Of a DNA stretch of 64,000 bases, positions 46,160 to 54,724 are shown piece after piece. The stretch is taken from assembly GCF_017826695.1 (NCBI RefSeq), contig NZ_JAFFZW010000006.1:248001-312000 (forward strand). The letters run 5' to 3'. Source of the DNA: Pseudomonas alliivorans. GTDB lineage: Bacteria; Pseudomonadota; Gammaproteobacteria; Pseudomonadales; Pseudomonadaceae. The notes beneath the pieces are model-generated. The model had not been told where the DNA came from and made no database searches. It saw only the letters and a program-made list of their open reading frames with translations. The position numbers and the translations under genes are program-made. Every line of letters starts with the position of its first letter. Position 1 is the stretch's first letter.

Positions 46160-47050
46160 TTAAAGGCCGGCTGCCTTGAGGCGCGCGGCGTGTTCCATGA
46201 ACAGGCGTACAGGATCTGCGCCTTTGCCCACCAGCCCGAAGGTCTGGTTGACGATGTCAAAATGGTCGAGCGGAAAGTCATCCCCGATGACCGTGCCCAG
46301 GTGCGAACTGAAACGCCCGACCATGCCATCAGATTGACCTCGCTCTTTCCTGAACGTGCGAGCGAATATTCGACAGGTCACGTTGGTGCCATCAATCAGG
46401 TTGCGTCCGCGATTGGTCACGCCCGGTTTGAGGATCCCGGACCAGGAGTAATAGCGCACACCCTCCACCAGTTCTGCACCGCTTCCACCCCACACTTCGG
46501 GCAAACCCTGAGGATACTGCCGGTTGAACAGCGCAACCCCGGTGGTGGTCAGAGACTGGTGCGAGGCGGTGATGTCCATCGGCAGCTTCGGCCCGCGGTA
46601 GCCGGTTTCGAACGCGACAATCGCCCAGGCCAGCAGGCCTATCACCGCATTGACAACGCGCCCGCCCAGCGTCCCCGGCGGAAAGTGCCGCTCCAGATAA
46701 TCCGCCAGCTCGGAACCATAATTGGGGCCGGCCACGGAGGTGACCGATGCGACCAGATCGGGACGCCTGGCCGCCACGTAACGTACAGTCAGCGCTCCCT
46801 GGCTATGGCCGATCAGGTTGACCTTGGCCACGCCGGTCTCCCGGACAGTCTGCTCGATGACCTTGAGCAACTGCTCGCCACGTATTTCGGTCGAATTGAC
46901 CCCGGACACCATCACCGGTATGACGGTCGCTCCGCCGCGTTCAAGCGCTTTCACGATGCCGAACCAGTAGGGATACACCAGTAACCGCACAAACCCTAAC
47001 AAGCCTGGTACCAGCAACAATGGATAACGCGTCGCCTGTTCTTGCGCCAT
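46160..47050 (-). CDS. triacylglycerol lipase, family I type, no signal peptide
   Basis: A 296-residue alpha/beta hydrolase closely patterned on Pseudomonas LipA. The catalytic triad is Ser83 (GHSQG), Asp241 (QSDGMVG) and His263 (DHFDIVNQ). The oxyanion segment is YPLLLVPGLLGF. LipA usually has a Sec signal and a Lif foldase; this protein starts directly MAQEQATRYPLLLVPG with no leader, and no lif gene follows. It resembles the cytoplasmic/Proteus-type branch of family I.1, so export may not be classical. Confidence 0.88.
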   Translation of the reverse strand: MAQEQATRYPLLLVPGLLGFVRLLVYPYWFGIVKALERGGATVIPVMVSGVNSTEIRGEQLLKVIEQTVRETGVAKVNLIGHSQGALTVRYVAARRPDLVASVTSVAGPNYGSELADYLERHFPPGTLGGRVVNAVIGLLAWAIVAFETGYRGPKLPMDITASHQSLTTTGVALFNRQYPQGLPEVWGGSGAELVEGVRYYSWSGILKPGVTNRGRNLIDGTNVTCRIFARTFRKERGQSDGMVGRFSSHLGTVIGDDFPLDHFDIVNQTFGLVGKGADPVRLFMEHAARLKAAGL

Positions 47051-47238
47051 GTTGATCTCCTTGTGCTGAAACGAGTTGATTAAGCCTTTTCAACCTTAGC
47101 GGTGTTTTTCGAGGAGGCAGAACAACACGACCACCCGAGGTACTGCCTAATCGCCATCTTTTTTTCGAACTCTTGCGCACCTCCCTTGCTCCAAGCTGCA
47201 ACGGGCCAAGACCGGCTCTGACATGTGGAGCAATAAAG

Positions 47239-47577
47239 ATGTACAACAAAATCCTCGCAGCATCCTTTGTACTGGCGGCAATGGCTGGCTGCAGCAACAC
47301 AACCGTGCAGAACCCGGTGGACTACGTCACCTACCGCAACGAGCCACTGGTCAAGCAGGTCGAGAACGGCATGACCCGTCAACAGGTTCTGACCATCGGT
47401 GGTGAGCCCTCGTCGACCATCGACCGCAAGGTCAACACCGGCACGTGCAACAACTACGTAATGGCCAAAGACGGTCACAAACAGGTCTACCACGTCAGCT
47501 TCAACAGCGACGGCCGCGTGACCAACAAGGGTTTCATGACGTGCGAACAGCGCGAAGCGAACGAACGCGCGATGTAA
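47239..47577 (+). CDS. osmE: osmotically inducible lipoprotein OsmE
   Basis: A 112-residue lipoprotein of the SmpA/OmlA fold. The lipobox is AMAGC with Cys18. The family motif ENGMTRQQVLTIGGEPSSTI is clear. It is transcribed towards the terminator at 47593-47625. Position near urease matches P. aeruginosa (PA4876). Confidence 0.92.
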   Translation: MYNKILAASFVLAAMAGCSNTTVQNPVDYVTYRNEPLVKQVENGMTRQQVLTIGGEPSSTIDRKVNTGTCNNYVMAKDGHKQVYHVSFNSDGRVTNKGFMTCEQREANERAM

Positions 47578-47592
47578 TACCGATCTGAAACG

Positions 47593-47625
47593 AAAAAGCC
47601 CGATGCGTGATGCATCGGGCTTTTT
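47593..47625 (+). terminator. rho-independent terminator after osmE
   Basis: AAAAAGCCCGATGC / GCATCGGGCTTTTT with a GTGA-type loop and a TTTTT tail. The A-rich left side makes it bidirectional, so it can also end the small minus-strand gene at 47649. Confidence 0.92.
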
Positions 47626-47648
47626 CATGGACGTTATTTGTATAAACG

Positions 47649-47735
47649 TCAGAACACCAGCTTGAACAACGCAATCACCACGATCAGGCCGATCAGAAAA
47701 ATGATGCCGACGGTGCTTCCCAGAAACTTGAGCAT
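47649..47735 (-). CDS. 28-residue single-helix membrane protein
   Basis: MLKFLGSTVGIIFLIGLIVV followed by IALFKLVF and a TGA stop. One membrane helix fills nearly the whole protein. GGAGA lies just before the ATG, and the osmE terminator lies downstream in the bidirectional position. The pattern is that of short hydrophobic stress-linked peptides. Function unknown. Confidence 0.65.
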   Translation of the reverse strand: MLKFLGSTVGIIFLIGLIVVIALFKLVF

Positions 47736-47939
47736 GTGAATCTCCACGATTGAATAGGTCTCAAGGTTCGGACCGCGCCGGGACGCGCTCGTTTCTTATA
47801 TTTTTTACAGCGCTGGCAAACCATGAAACGTGCGAAATCCGATAAAACTTTCTCGCTGTTCATCACTCACAACCCTTGATGATCTTGCCGCGCAACACAC
47901 AGAGCGAGACACAAAACCTGATGAACCTGGAGATAACCC

Positions 47940-48473
47940 ATGATTTCTGCACCACAGCTATCCGATGTAAGCAGCCTGCGCCAGCGTGCGCGCCAGAACG
48001 TTGAGAATGGTGCGGTCACTGAAGGCTACAACGCCGATCGCGAGACGGTCCTGCGTCTGCTCAATGAGTCGCTGGCAACCGAACTGGTCTGCGTATTGCG
48101 CTACAAGCGTCACTACTACATGGCGACCGGCTTGAAGGCCAGTGTCGCGGCGTCCGAGTTTCTGGAGCACGCACAGCAGGAAGCCGAGCACGCCGACAAG
48201 CTGGCAGAGCGTATCGTGCAACTGGGCGGCGAGCCGGAGTTCAACCCCGACACCCTGTCTAAAAACTCCCACGCGCAGTACGTGGCAGGCAACACCCTCA
48301 AGGAAATGGTTTACGAAGACCTGGTCGCCGAGCGCATTGCGGTCGACAGCTATCGTGAAATCATTCAGTACATCGGTGACAGCGACCCGACTACCCGTCG
48401 CATTTTCGAAGAAATCCTCGCGCAGGAAGAAGAGCACGCCGACGACATGGCGGACATCCTGAACGACCTGTGA
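47940..48473 (+). CDS. ferritin-like / bacterioferritin-family protein
   Basis: A 177-residue four-helix protein. Diiron-site residues are suggested by ESLATELVCVLRYKRHY, EFLEHAQQEAEHADKL and EILAQEEEHADDM. It corresponds in size and place to P. aeruginosa PA4880, labelled a probable bacterioferritin. The heme methionine of true Bfr is not evident, so ferritin-like is the safer call. It probably stores iron or protects against oxidation. Confidence 0.87.
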   Translation: MISAPQLSDVSSLRQRARQNVENGAVTEGYNADRETVLRLLNESLATELVCVLRYKRHYYMATGLKASVAASEFLEHAQQEAEHADKLAERIVQLGGEPEFNPDTLSKNSHAQYVAGNTLKEMVYEDLVAERIAVDSYREIIQYIGDSDPTTRRIFEEILAQEEEHADDMADILNDL

Positions 48474-48488
48474 CTCGGCACTGAAAGC

Positions 48489-48518
48489 AAAAGCCAGGAG
48501 AGTTATCCTGGCTTTTTT
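48489..48518 (+). terminator. rho-independent terminator after the ferritin-like gene
   Basis: AAAAGCCAGGA / TCCTGGCTTTTTT with a short GAGTTA-type loop, 16 bp after the stop. Strong T-run. Confidence 0.92.
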
Positions 48519-48562
48519 ATGGGCGTTGGTTTGTTCGCAGCGGAGCATGAGAGCCGATCACT

Positions 48563-48612
48563 GATCGTGCTCATGCTCCGCGTGGGCATATAGCCCATGA
48601 CGCTCTGCGTCG
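48563..48612. repeat. second repetitive-element family, copy before asmA-like gene
   Basis: GATCGTGCTCATGCTCCGCG, later ACGCTCTGCGTC. It aligns with the complement of 36378-36426. It lies between the convergent ferritin-like and AsmA genes, where no other gene is present. Confidence 0.6.
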
Positions 48613-48637
48613 GACCTCTCAGGCCACACGCAGGTGT

Positions 48638-50704
48638 TTATTTAACGGTCTTCGGCGCCTTGCCTGAACGCATCTGCTCAAGCAACGGACCACACTGGTT
48701 CTGCTCACTGTCGCCCGTCGCAACCAGTGCCAGCAACCCGGCCGCTGGCCCGATCGTCGCGCCCAGCAGGACCATCCCTGCGCCACGCAGCAACAGCGGA
48801 CCGGACTGCACGCCCGCATTGGGCCGGACAAACGGGCCGTTGACGTACAGCGGGGAACGCAGCGAAAACACACGGAAGCCTTTGGACTCGGGGTTAATCT
48901 GCAGGTCCAGTTGCTCGGTCTTCATGTTGGCCGTGCCGCTGATATAGATGATCGCGTTCTCGGTATCGAACACAAACAGGCGACTGGTCGCCAGGCCATC
49001 CTTGATGCCGAAGTCGGACGCGGCGCAGTTGATCTTCACGTCCTTGTCGCCGAACAGTTTGCCGACCACATAGTTACCCACATTGAGCCCGGCGATTTCC
49101 ATCAGGCCTCGGCTGATCGCACCGTCGTTGACCAGCATCTTCATTTCGCCATTGGCAGTGCCCAGCAGCGCCGCAATCGAGTTGCCGCGGCCTGTGATAT
49201 CCGCATCGCCGTTCAGCTCACCAAAGCTGGTCTTCATCGGCTCGAACGTCGGGAACAACTGTTTGAGCTTGAAGTTGCGCGCCGACAGCTTCGCTCTACC
49301 CAGCAAAGGCTTGTCACGTCCGTCGAGACGAATGTCCGCGTCCAGTTTGCCGCCCGCCACGCCAAAGCGCAGTGGCTCCAGACTGAGCTGACCGTCGTTC
49401 AGAATCAGATGCGTATAAAGGTCGGTGAACGGCAGGTCCGGGCTCTGGACGATTCGTTTGCCGGTGAACTCGACATCTGCATCCATCGCTCGCCAGCGGT
49501 CGGTCTGAAATTCCTCGACTGGCAGCACCTTGCCGGACGGCTGCTTGCTCTCGCCGCCACGTTTTTTCTGAGCCGCGTTGGAGTCGGCACCGATGAGCGG
49601 CGCCAGATCGCTGAACAGCAGTTGATCGGACACCAGCACACCCGTCAGCTTCGGCCGCGGCTGACTGGCGACATAGCCCAGATCACCGTGAATATCGCTT
49701 TTGCCAATCTTGCCGTTGAATTTCTCGTAACTGAAACTGGCACCTGCAGGGTCATGCAGCTTGGCGATCAGGCGACCGTCCGTTGAATAGGCGGGCGAGT
49801 CCGGCAGCGTAACGCCGGTCAGCGGGTACAGGTTGCTCAGGCTGGCACCGGACAGTTTCAGGCGCAGGTCCAGCGCGCCGAGGTTCTGGGGGTCGGTCAC
49901 GGTTCCGGCGATCACCACATGGGTATCGCCCACCGTCACATCGGCCTGCACCGGAAATGGCTGGGTGGCGTCCTTCAACGCCAACAGGCCGCCGATCTTC
50001 CCGGTGCCGTTGAGTTGCTGGCCGTGGTACTGACCTTTGACGCCCAGACCAAACGCGTAGTCCTGTGGCACCGCGCCTTTATCCTGGGCCTTCTTCGCCT
50101 CCTTGCTGCCGACGATTTCGCCAAACGGGATCGGCTTGCCAAGCATGTCGATCACCACGTCCAGCTGGGTGTTCAGGGTCTGATCGTTGAAACCCACCAG
50201 CCCCTTGTCGAACTTGATGGCACCGATGTCCACTTCCCATTTCGTCGGTTCGGCATTGGGGTCGGACTTGGGCAGATCGAACACCCAGTTGGCACGACCA
50301 TCGGCCAGACGTTCCAGCTTCGCTTCAGGCCCGGTCAGGTCGATGCGCGGAATGACCACGTGCTGCGCCAGCAGTGGCAGCAGCGACAGGCGAAACTCCA
50401 CCTGCTTGAGCGTGACCATTTGCGGCTGTTTCGACCACTCGGGGTTACCCAGAGTCAGGTCTTCGGCCACAAAATGCGGTGAGGGTACCCATGCGCGCCA
50501 TCCACCCAATTCAGGCTCGCGCGACCAGCGCACGTCCAGATTGCCATTGATGGCGAACGGGCGGTGCAGCGCTTCGCTGACTTTTTCATTGAGGGTGGGT
50601 TTGATGCGGTTCCAGTCGAAAGTGACAATCACAATGACCAACACGGCCAGCACCACCAGCAAAGTGGCACCTGTCCACGCGAAAATCCTACGGCTGCGCG
50701 TCAT
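48638..50704 (-). CDS. AsmA family protein
   Basis: A 688-residue inner-membrane protein with one N-terminal helix (TGATLLVVLAVLVIVIVTFD) and a long periplasmic region of AsmA type. The C-terminal AsmA_2 part carries NGDADITGRGNSIAALLGTA and INPESKGFRVFSLRSPLYVN. The family forms bridge-like lipid-transfer structures between membranes. The ATG at 50704 has GGAGAG upstream; the frame is open further but with no start of better quality. Confidence 0.9.
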   Translation of the reverse strand: MTRSRRIFAWTGATLLVVLAVLVIVIVTFDWNRIKPTLNEKVSEALHRPFAINGNLDVRWSREPELGGWRAWVPSPHFVAEDLTLGNPEWSKQPQMVTLKQVEFRLSLLPLLAQHVVIPRIDLTGPEAKLERLADGRANWVFDLPKSDPNAEPTKWEVDIGAIKFDKGLVGFNDQTLNTQLDVVIDMLGKPIPFGEIVGSKEAKKAQDKGAVPQDYAFGLGVKGQYHGQQLNGTGKIGGLLALKDATQPFPVQADVTVGDTHVVIAGTVTDPQNLGALDLRLKLSGASLSNLYPLTGVTLPDSPAYSTDGRLIAKLHDPAGASFSYEKFNGKIGKSDIHGDLGYVASQPRPKLTGVLVSDQLLFSDLAPLIGADSNAAQKKRGGESKQPSGKVLPVEEFQTDRWRAMDADVEFTGKRIVQSPDLPFTDLYTHLILNDGQLSLEPLRFGVAGGKLDADIRLDGRDKPLLGRAKLSARNFKLKQLFPTFEPMKTSFGELNGDADITGRGNSIAALLGTANGEMKMLVNDGAISRGLMEIAGLNVGNYVVGKLFGDKDVKINCAASDFGIKDGLATSRLFVFDTENAIIYISGTANMKTEQLDLQINPESKGFRVFSLRSPLYVNGPFVRPNAGVQSGPLLLRGAGMVLLGATIGPAAGLLALVATGDSEQNQCGPLLEQMRSGKAPKTVK

Positions 50705-50948
50705 GCATGACTCTCCAGAAAACAGTGCCCCTGCCTTGGTGCACTGAATACGACATGCCCGTTCGACTGACAAAAGCGCCGAGGGTTTGATCCGTTTGGG
50801 CAAATAAGCCAACGGCCTGTGAAAGCCCTTGGTACGACTCAATCATTTTGGTTGATTCCCACCATCACCTTTATGAACTTCTTTACATACAGGCCCGGAG
50901 TCATAGTGCACGCCTACACCATCTTCCGCTCTTTCGAGGAGCACAGCC

Positions 50949-51086
50949 ATGAAACCCCATCTTTTACTGAGCCTGTTTCTGTCCATCTTTGCCGCCAATG
51001 CCTACGCCACTTCGGCACAGGAGCGTGAGCAGCGTCTGGTTGAAAACGGCCCTGATCGTCTGGTACAGCAGTATCAGCGAGTCTGA
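50949..51086 (+). CDS. 45-residue secreted peptide
   Basis: The peptide begins MKPHLLLSLFLSIFAANAYA, a complete Sec signal with AYA cleavage site, followed by a 25-residue mature part (TSAQEREQRLVENGPDRLVQ, then QYQRV). GAGGAG precedes the ATG at 8-bp spacing. Charged, helical mature sequence. I do not recognise the family. It stands alone between the AsmA gene and the TetR gene. Confidence 0.65.
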   Translation: MKPHLLLSLFLSIFAANAYATSAQEREQRLVENGPDRLVQQYQRV

Positions 51087-51174
51087 TACGTCAGCCATTT
51101 GAAAAAGCCTTTCGACGCAGGCAAAGCGCATTTGTTAAAGTGCGACGCAGTCTTTATCCAGAACCGTTTGAGCC

Positions 51175-51807
51175 ATGCTGCCCCGCGCCGAACAGAAACA
51201 ACAGACCCGAAGAGCCTTGCTGGACGCCGCCCACCAGTTGATGGAGAGCGGACGCGGATTCGGCAGCCTCAGCCTGCGCGAAGTCGCCCGCACGGCAGGC
51301 ATTGTGCCGACCGGCTTCTATCGTCACTTCGAGGACATGGATCAACTGGGTCTGGTGCTGGTCAGCGAGGTCGGTCAGACCTTTCGCGAAACCATCCGCC
51401 TGGTGCGGCACAACGAGTTCGCCATGGGCGGGCTGATTCGTGCGTCGGTGAAGATCTTTCTGGAGCGTGTGGCAGCCAATCGCTCGCAGTTCCTTTTTCT
51501 GGCACGTGAACAGTACGGCGGCTCGCTCAAGGTGCGTCAGGCACTGGGTGCCTTGCGCGAAGGCATCAGCGCCGACCTGACCGCTGACCTGGCCAAAATG
51601 CCCAAATGGAAGCATTTGAACGCTGAATCGCTGTCGATCATTGCCGACCTTGTAGTCAAAAGCGTGTTCGCCATGCTGCCCGAACTGATCGACCCGCCCC
51701 CCGCCTCGCTCGCCCCGCACCTCACGCCACAAGCCAAGATTACCCAGCAACTGCGCTTCATCTTCATCGGCGCACGGCACTGGCGTGGTTTGGGCAGTCA
51801 TGAGTGA
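51175..51807 (+). CDS. desT: TetR-family regulator, DesT/FabR type
   Basis: A 210-residue regulator with HTH LREVARTAGIVPTGFYRHFE (about 33-52). The length and position next to ureEFG match P. aeruginosa DesT (PA4890), which senses the balance of saturated and unsaturated acyl-CoAs and represses the desCB desaturase operon. Here no desaturase or oxidoreductase gene is adjacent. The symbol rests on resemblance and synteny. Confidence 0.75.
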   Translation: MLPRAEQKQQTRRALLDAAHQLMESGRGFGSLSLREVARTAGIVPTGFYRHFEDMDQLGLVLVSEVGQTFRETIRLVRHNEFAMGGLIRASVKIFLERVAANRSQFLFLAREQYGGSLKVRQALGALREGISADLTADLAKMPKWKHLNAESLSIIADLVVKSVFAMLPELIDPPPASLAPHLTPQAKITQQLRFIFIGARHWRGLGSHE

Positions 51808-52045
51808 TCAATGAGCGTCTGATCGCTGATGATCGTTCCGCGTCCCGGCGCGCGCCGCAACACATACCGTCAGATTTGCCGCCCCTTGGAATTGCCCCAC
51901 ATTGAGGCGGCCCCGGCGCCGCGCACCAAAAAAGCACACAACCTGCAATCAATAAGCCCATTCCGTCAGCCTTTTCCCACGCCCTGCACTGTTGGCAAGC
52001 CCCTTGCTCTGCTTTGAGGCATCGCAATTGGCTGGAAGCTATCTG

Positions 52046-52546
52046 ATGCTGGTGATTCACAACCGAATCGAACCCCAGGCCGAATGGGCCGCCGAACTGC
52101 ATTTGAATTTCGAGGCGCGCAGCAAGAGCCGTCTGCGCTGCTTCAGTGCAGAAAACGAAGATGTGGGACTGTTCCTGCAACGCGGACAACCTCCTCTGCG
52201 CGATGGCGAGTTTCTTCAGGCCGAAGACGGTCGCATCGTGCGCGTCTGCGCCCGTCCCGAAAAACTGATGCACGTGACCTGCAGCAGCACCTTCGAACTG
52301 ACCCGCGCGGCGTATCACCTGGGCAATCGCCACGTGGCCCTGCAAGTGGGCGACGGCTGGCTGCGGCTGCTCGACGACTACGTACTCAAGGCCATGCTCG
52401 ATCAACTGGGCGCCACCACCGAAACCATCGAAGCGCCGTTCCAGCCGGAACATGGTGCCTATGGCGGAGGACACCATCACTCACGCGCCGGCGAAGAGGA
52501 TTTCAATTATCCACCGCGCATGCACCAGTTCGGCGTGCGCACGTGA
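52046..52546 (+). CDS. ureE: urease accessory protein UreE
   Basis: A 166-residue nickel metallochaperone. The C-terminus is histidine-rich (EHGAYGGGHHHSRAGEEDFN), typical for nickel storage. The ATG at 52046 (MLVIHNRIEPQAEWAAE) has GGAAG upstream; the frame is open further but without family sequence. The stop overlaps the ureF GTG start by 4 bp. Confidence 0.95.
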   Translation: MLVIHNRIEPQAEWAAELHLNFEARSKSRLRCFSAENEDVGLFLQRGQPPLRDGEFLQAEDGRIVRVCARPEKLMHVTCSSTFELTRAAYHLGNRHVALQVGDGWLRLLDDYVLKAMLDQLGATTETIEAPFQPEHGAYGGGHHHSRAGEEDFNYPPRMHQFGVRT

Positions 52547-53217
52547 ACAGCGCCTGGGCGCTTTTGCGTCTGGCCAGTCCGCAGCTGCCGATTGGCGGCT
52601 ACAGCTATTCGCAAGGGCTGGAGATGGCGGTTGAACAGTCCATCGTGACCAATCCGCAGACAGCTGCCCGCTGGATCGGCGATCAGTTACTGCTCAACCT
52701 CGCACGTTTCGAAGCACCGCTGCTGCTGGCGCACTGTCAGGCGGCAGCCGACGAGAACTGGGGGCAGTTGCTGCAACTCAGTGAGCGACATCGCGCCAGC
52801 CGGGAAACCCGCGAGCTGCACCTGGAAAGCCGGCAGATGGGTTATTCCCTGCAACAGCTGCTCAACGGACTGCCGGAGCTGGACCGTGACGCCCGGCGCT
52901 TTCTGGAGCAGACCTGCGAGCCGCACCTGGCACTCGGCTGGGCGCTGGCCGCCCGCGCTTGGCAGATCAACCCGCAGGATGCGCTGGCCGCCTGGCTCTG
53001 GAGCTGGCTGGAAAATCAGTTGGCGGTGCTGATGAAGACACTGCCGCTGGGCCAGCAGGCTGCACAGCGTCTGACCAGTGAGCTGTTGCCGCTGTTGCAG
53101 CAGGCGCAGGCCAACGCCACCGAACAAGACATCCATCATTGCGGCAGTGCGGCCTTCGGTCTGTCACTGGCGAGCATGGCCCACGAACGTCAATACAGCC
53201 GGTTGTTCCGGTCCTGA
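52543..53217 (+). CDS. ureF: urease accessory protein UreF
   Basis: A 224-residue helical chaperone that joins UreD and activates UreG during urease maturation. Signature LASPQLPIGGYSYSQGLE is at 9-26. The GTG start at 52543 overlaps ureE (GTGA), giving the normal length. Followed by ureG after 21 bp. Confidence 0.95.
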   Translation: MNSAWALLRLASPQLPIGGYSYSQGLEMAVEQSIVTNPQTAARWIGDQLLLNLARFEAPLLLAHCQAAADENWGQLLQLSERHRASRETRELHLESRQMGYSLQQLLNGLPELDRDARRFLEQTCEPHLALGWALAARAWQINPQDALAAWLWSWLENQLAVLMKTLPLGQQAAQRLTSELLPLLQQAQANATEQDIHHCGSAAFGLSLASMAHERQYSRLFRS

Positions 53218-53238
53218 CAAGTACCTCTGGAGAACTCA

Positions 53239-53856
53239 ATGAACAGCCAACCCCTGCGTGTCGGCATTGGTGGCCCGGTCGGCTCCGGCAAGACGGCCCT
53301 GACTCTGGCGCTGTGCCTGGCATTGCGTGATCGCTATAACCTGGCGGTCGTGACCAACGATATCTATACCCGCGAAGACGCAGACTTTCTGGTGCGTAAT
53401 GAAGCGCTGGCGCCCGAGCGCATCATCGGCGTGGAAACCGGCGGCTGTCCGCACACCGCGATTCGTGAGGACGCCTCGATCAATCTGGAAGCCGTTGACC
53501 AGCTCAACCGCCGCTTCGAAGGGCTGGATTTGATCATCGTCGAATCCGGTGGCGACAACCTGTCCGCCACCTTCAGCCCGGAGCTGTCGGACCTGACCCT
53601 TTACGTGATTGACGTTTCCGCGGGCGACAAGCTGCCACGCAAGGGCGGTCCGGGCATCTGCAAATCCGATCTGCTGGTTATCAACAAGATCGACCTCGCG
53701 CCGCTGGTAGGCGCCTCGCTGGAAATGATGGACAGCGACACACGCCGGATGCGTGGTGAAAAGCCGTTCGTCTTCAGCAACCAGAAAACCGGCCAGGGTC
53801 TGGAACAGATCATTGCCTTCATTGAACGCCAGGGCCTGCTGAACGCGGCCGCCTGA
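53239..53856 (+). CDS. ureG: urease accessory GTPase UreG
   Basis: A 205-residue SIMIBI-class GTPase driving nickel transfer. P-loop GGPVGSGKTAL (about 11-21), metal-binding CPHT in ETGGCPHTAIRED, and G4 NKIDLAP. Length and motifs are canonical. Confidence 0.97.
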   Translation: MNSQPLRVGIGGPVGSGKTALTLALCLALRDRYNLAVVTNDIYTREDADFLVRNEALAPERIIGVETGGCPHTAIREDASINLEAVDQLNRRFEGLDLIIVESGGDNLSATFSPELSDLTLYVIDVSAGDKLPRKGGPGICKSDLLVINKIDLAPLVGASLEMMDSDTRRMRGEKPFVFSNQKTGQGLEQIIAFIERQGLLNAAA

Positions 53857-53878
53857 TCCCACGAAAAGGAAACCCTCG

Positions 53879-54451
53879 ATGAACTACAAAAAAGTCCTCG
53901 GCGCCCTCGCCCTGCTGCTGGTCCCGACCCTGGCACTGGCGCATCCCGGCCATGGCGACAACGGCCTGATCGCCGGTATCAGCCACCCGATTGGCGGTCT
54001 TGATCACTTGCTGGCGATGCTCGCTGTCGGTCTGTGGGCCGCGCAGCAACAAGGTTCCGCGCGCTGGGCTCTGCCCTGCACCTTTGTAGGCACCATGCTG
54101 ATCGGCGGAGTGCTCGGTTTCGAAGGCTTGAACCTGCCTGCGCTGGAAAGCGGTATTGCGGCGTCGGTATTGGCGCTGGGTCTGGCGGTCGCGCTTGCCG
54201 TTCGTCCGCCATTGGCGCTGGCCGTTGCCGCGACCGCAATGTTCGCACTGTTCCACGGCGTGGCACATGGCCTTGAGCTGCCGGCCATGTCCAGCCCATG
54301 GGCCTACGCTGCCGGTTTCGTTGCCGCCACCGCAGCGCTGCATGCCGCTGGCTACGCGGTTGTACGCGTACTGCCGCAAGCCGCAGCACCGCTAGTGCGC
54401 CTGGCCGGTGCCGCGTCTGCCGCGACAGGTGTCTGGTTGCTGGCAGGCTGA
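53879..54451 (+). CDS. ureJ: HupE/UreJ family nickel permease
   Basis: A 190-residue inner-membrane protein with an N-terminal signal (KVLGALALLLVPTLALA), then HPGHGD and the motif HPIGGLDHLLAMLAVG that carries the nickel-binding His/Asp pair of the HupE family. About six helices in all. It lies 22 bp after ureG, so it probably supplies nickel for urease. Confidence 0.92.
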   Translation: MNYKKVLGALALLLVPTLALAHPGHGDNGLIAGISHPIGGLDHLLAMLAVGLWAAQQQGSARWALPCTFVGTMLIGGVLGFEGLNLPALESGIAASVLALGLAVALAVRPPLALAVAATAMFALFHGVAHGLELPAMSSPWAYAAGFVAATAALHAAGYAVVRVLPQAAAPLVRLAGAASAATGVWLLAG

Positions 54452-54504
54452 ACATACATCCCGTAAGCGGCTGCGAGATCGTGCTGTTTCAGGATCATCG
54501 AACA

Positions 54505-54590
54505 GTGGGAGGCGGATTGCCGGCGATAGCGTCAGGCCTGGCAGTGATGGGCCAACTGAAAAACGCATCGCCGGCAAGCCGCTTCCCACA
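54505..54590. repeat. REP-type inverted pair after ureJ
   Basis: GTGGGAGGCGGATTGCCGGC at one end and GCCGGCAAGCCGCTTCCCAC at the other, nearly complementary, with a roughly 45-bp centre. It is a close relative of 163-250. Confidence 0.8.
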
Positions 54591-54724
54591 TGCTTTGCGT
54601 TTACCCGGAAACACTTGTGGATAACCATGAGCGCGATGTATCGGGCGATCAAAAGGCTCATCGAGACTTGCCCGGCAATCCTGCTAACATGTCGCGCATC
54701 TCGATTCAGCCGCGACGACAGCCG

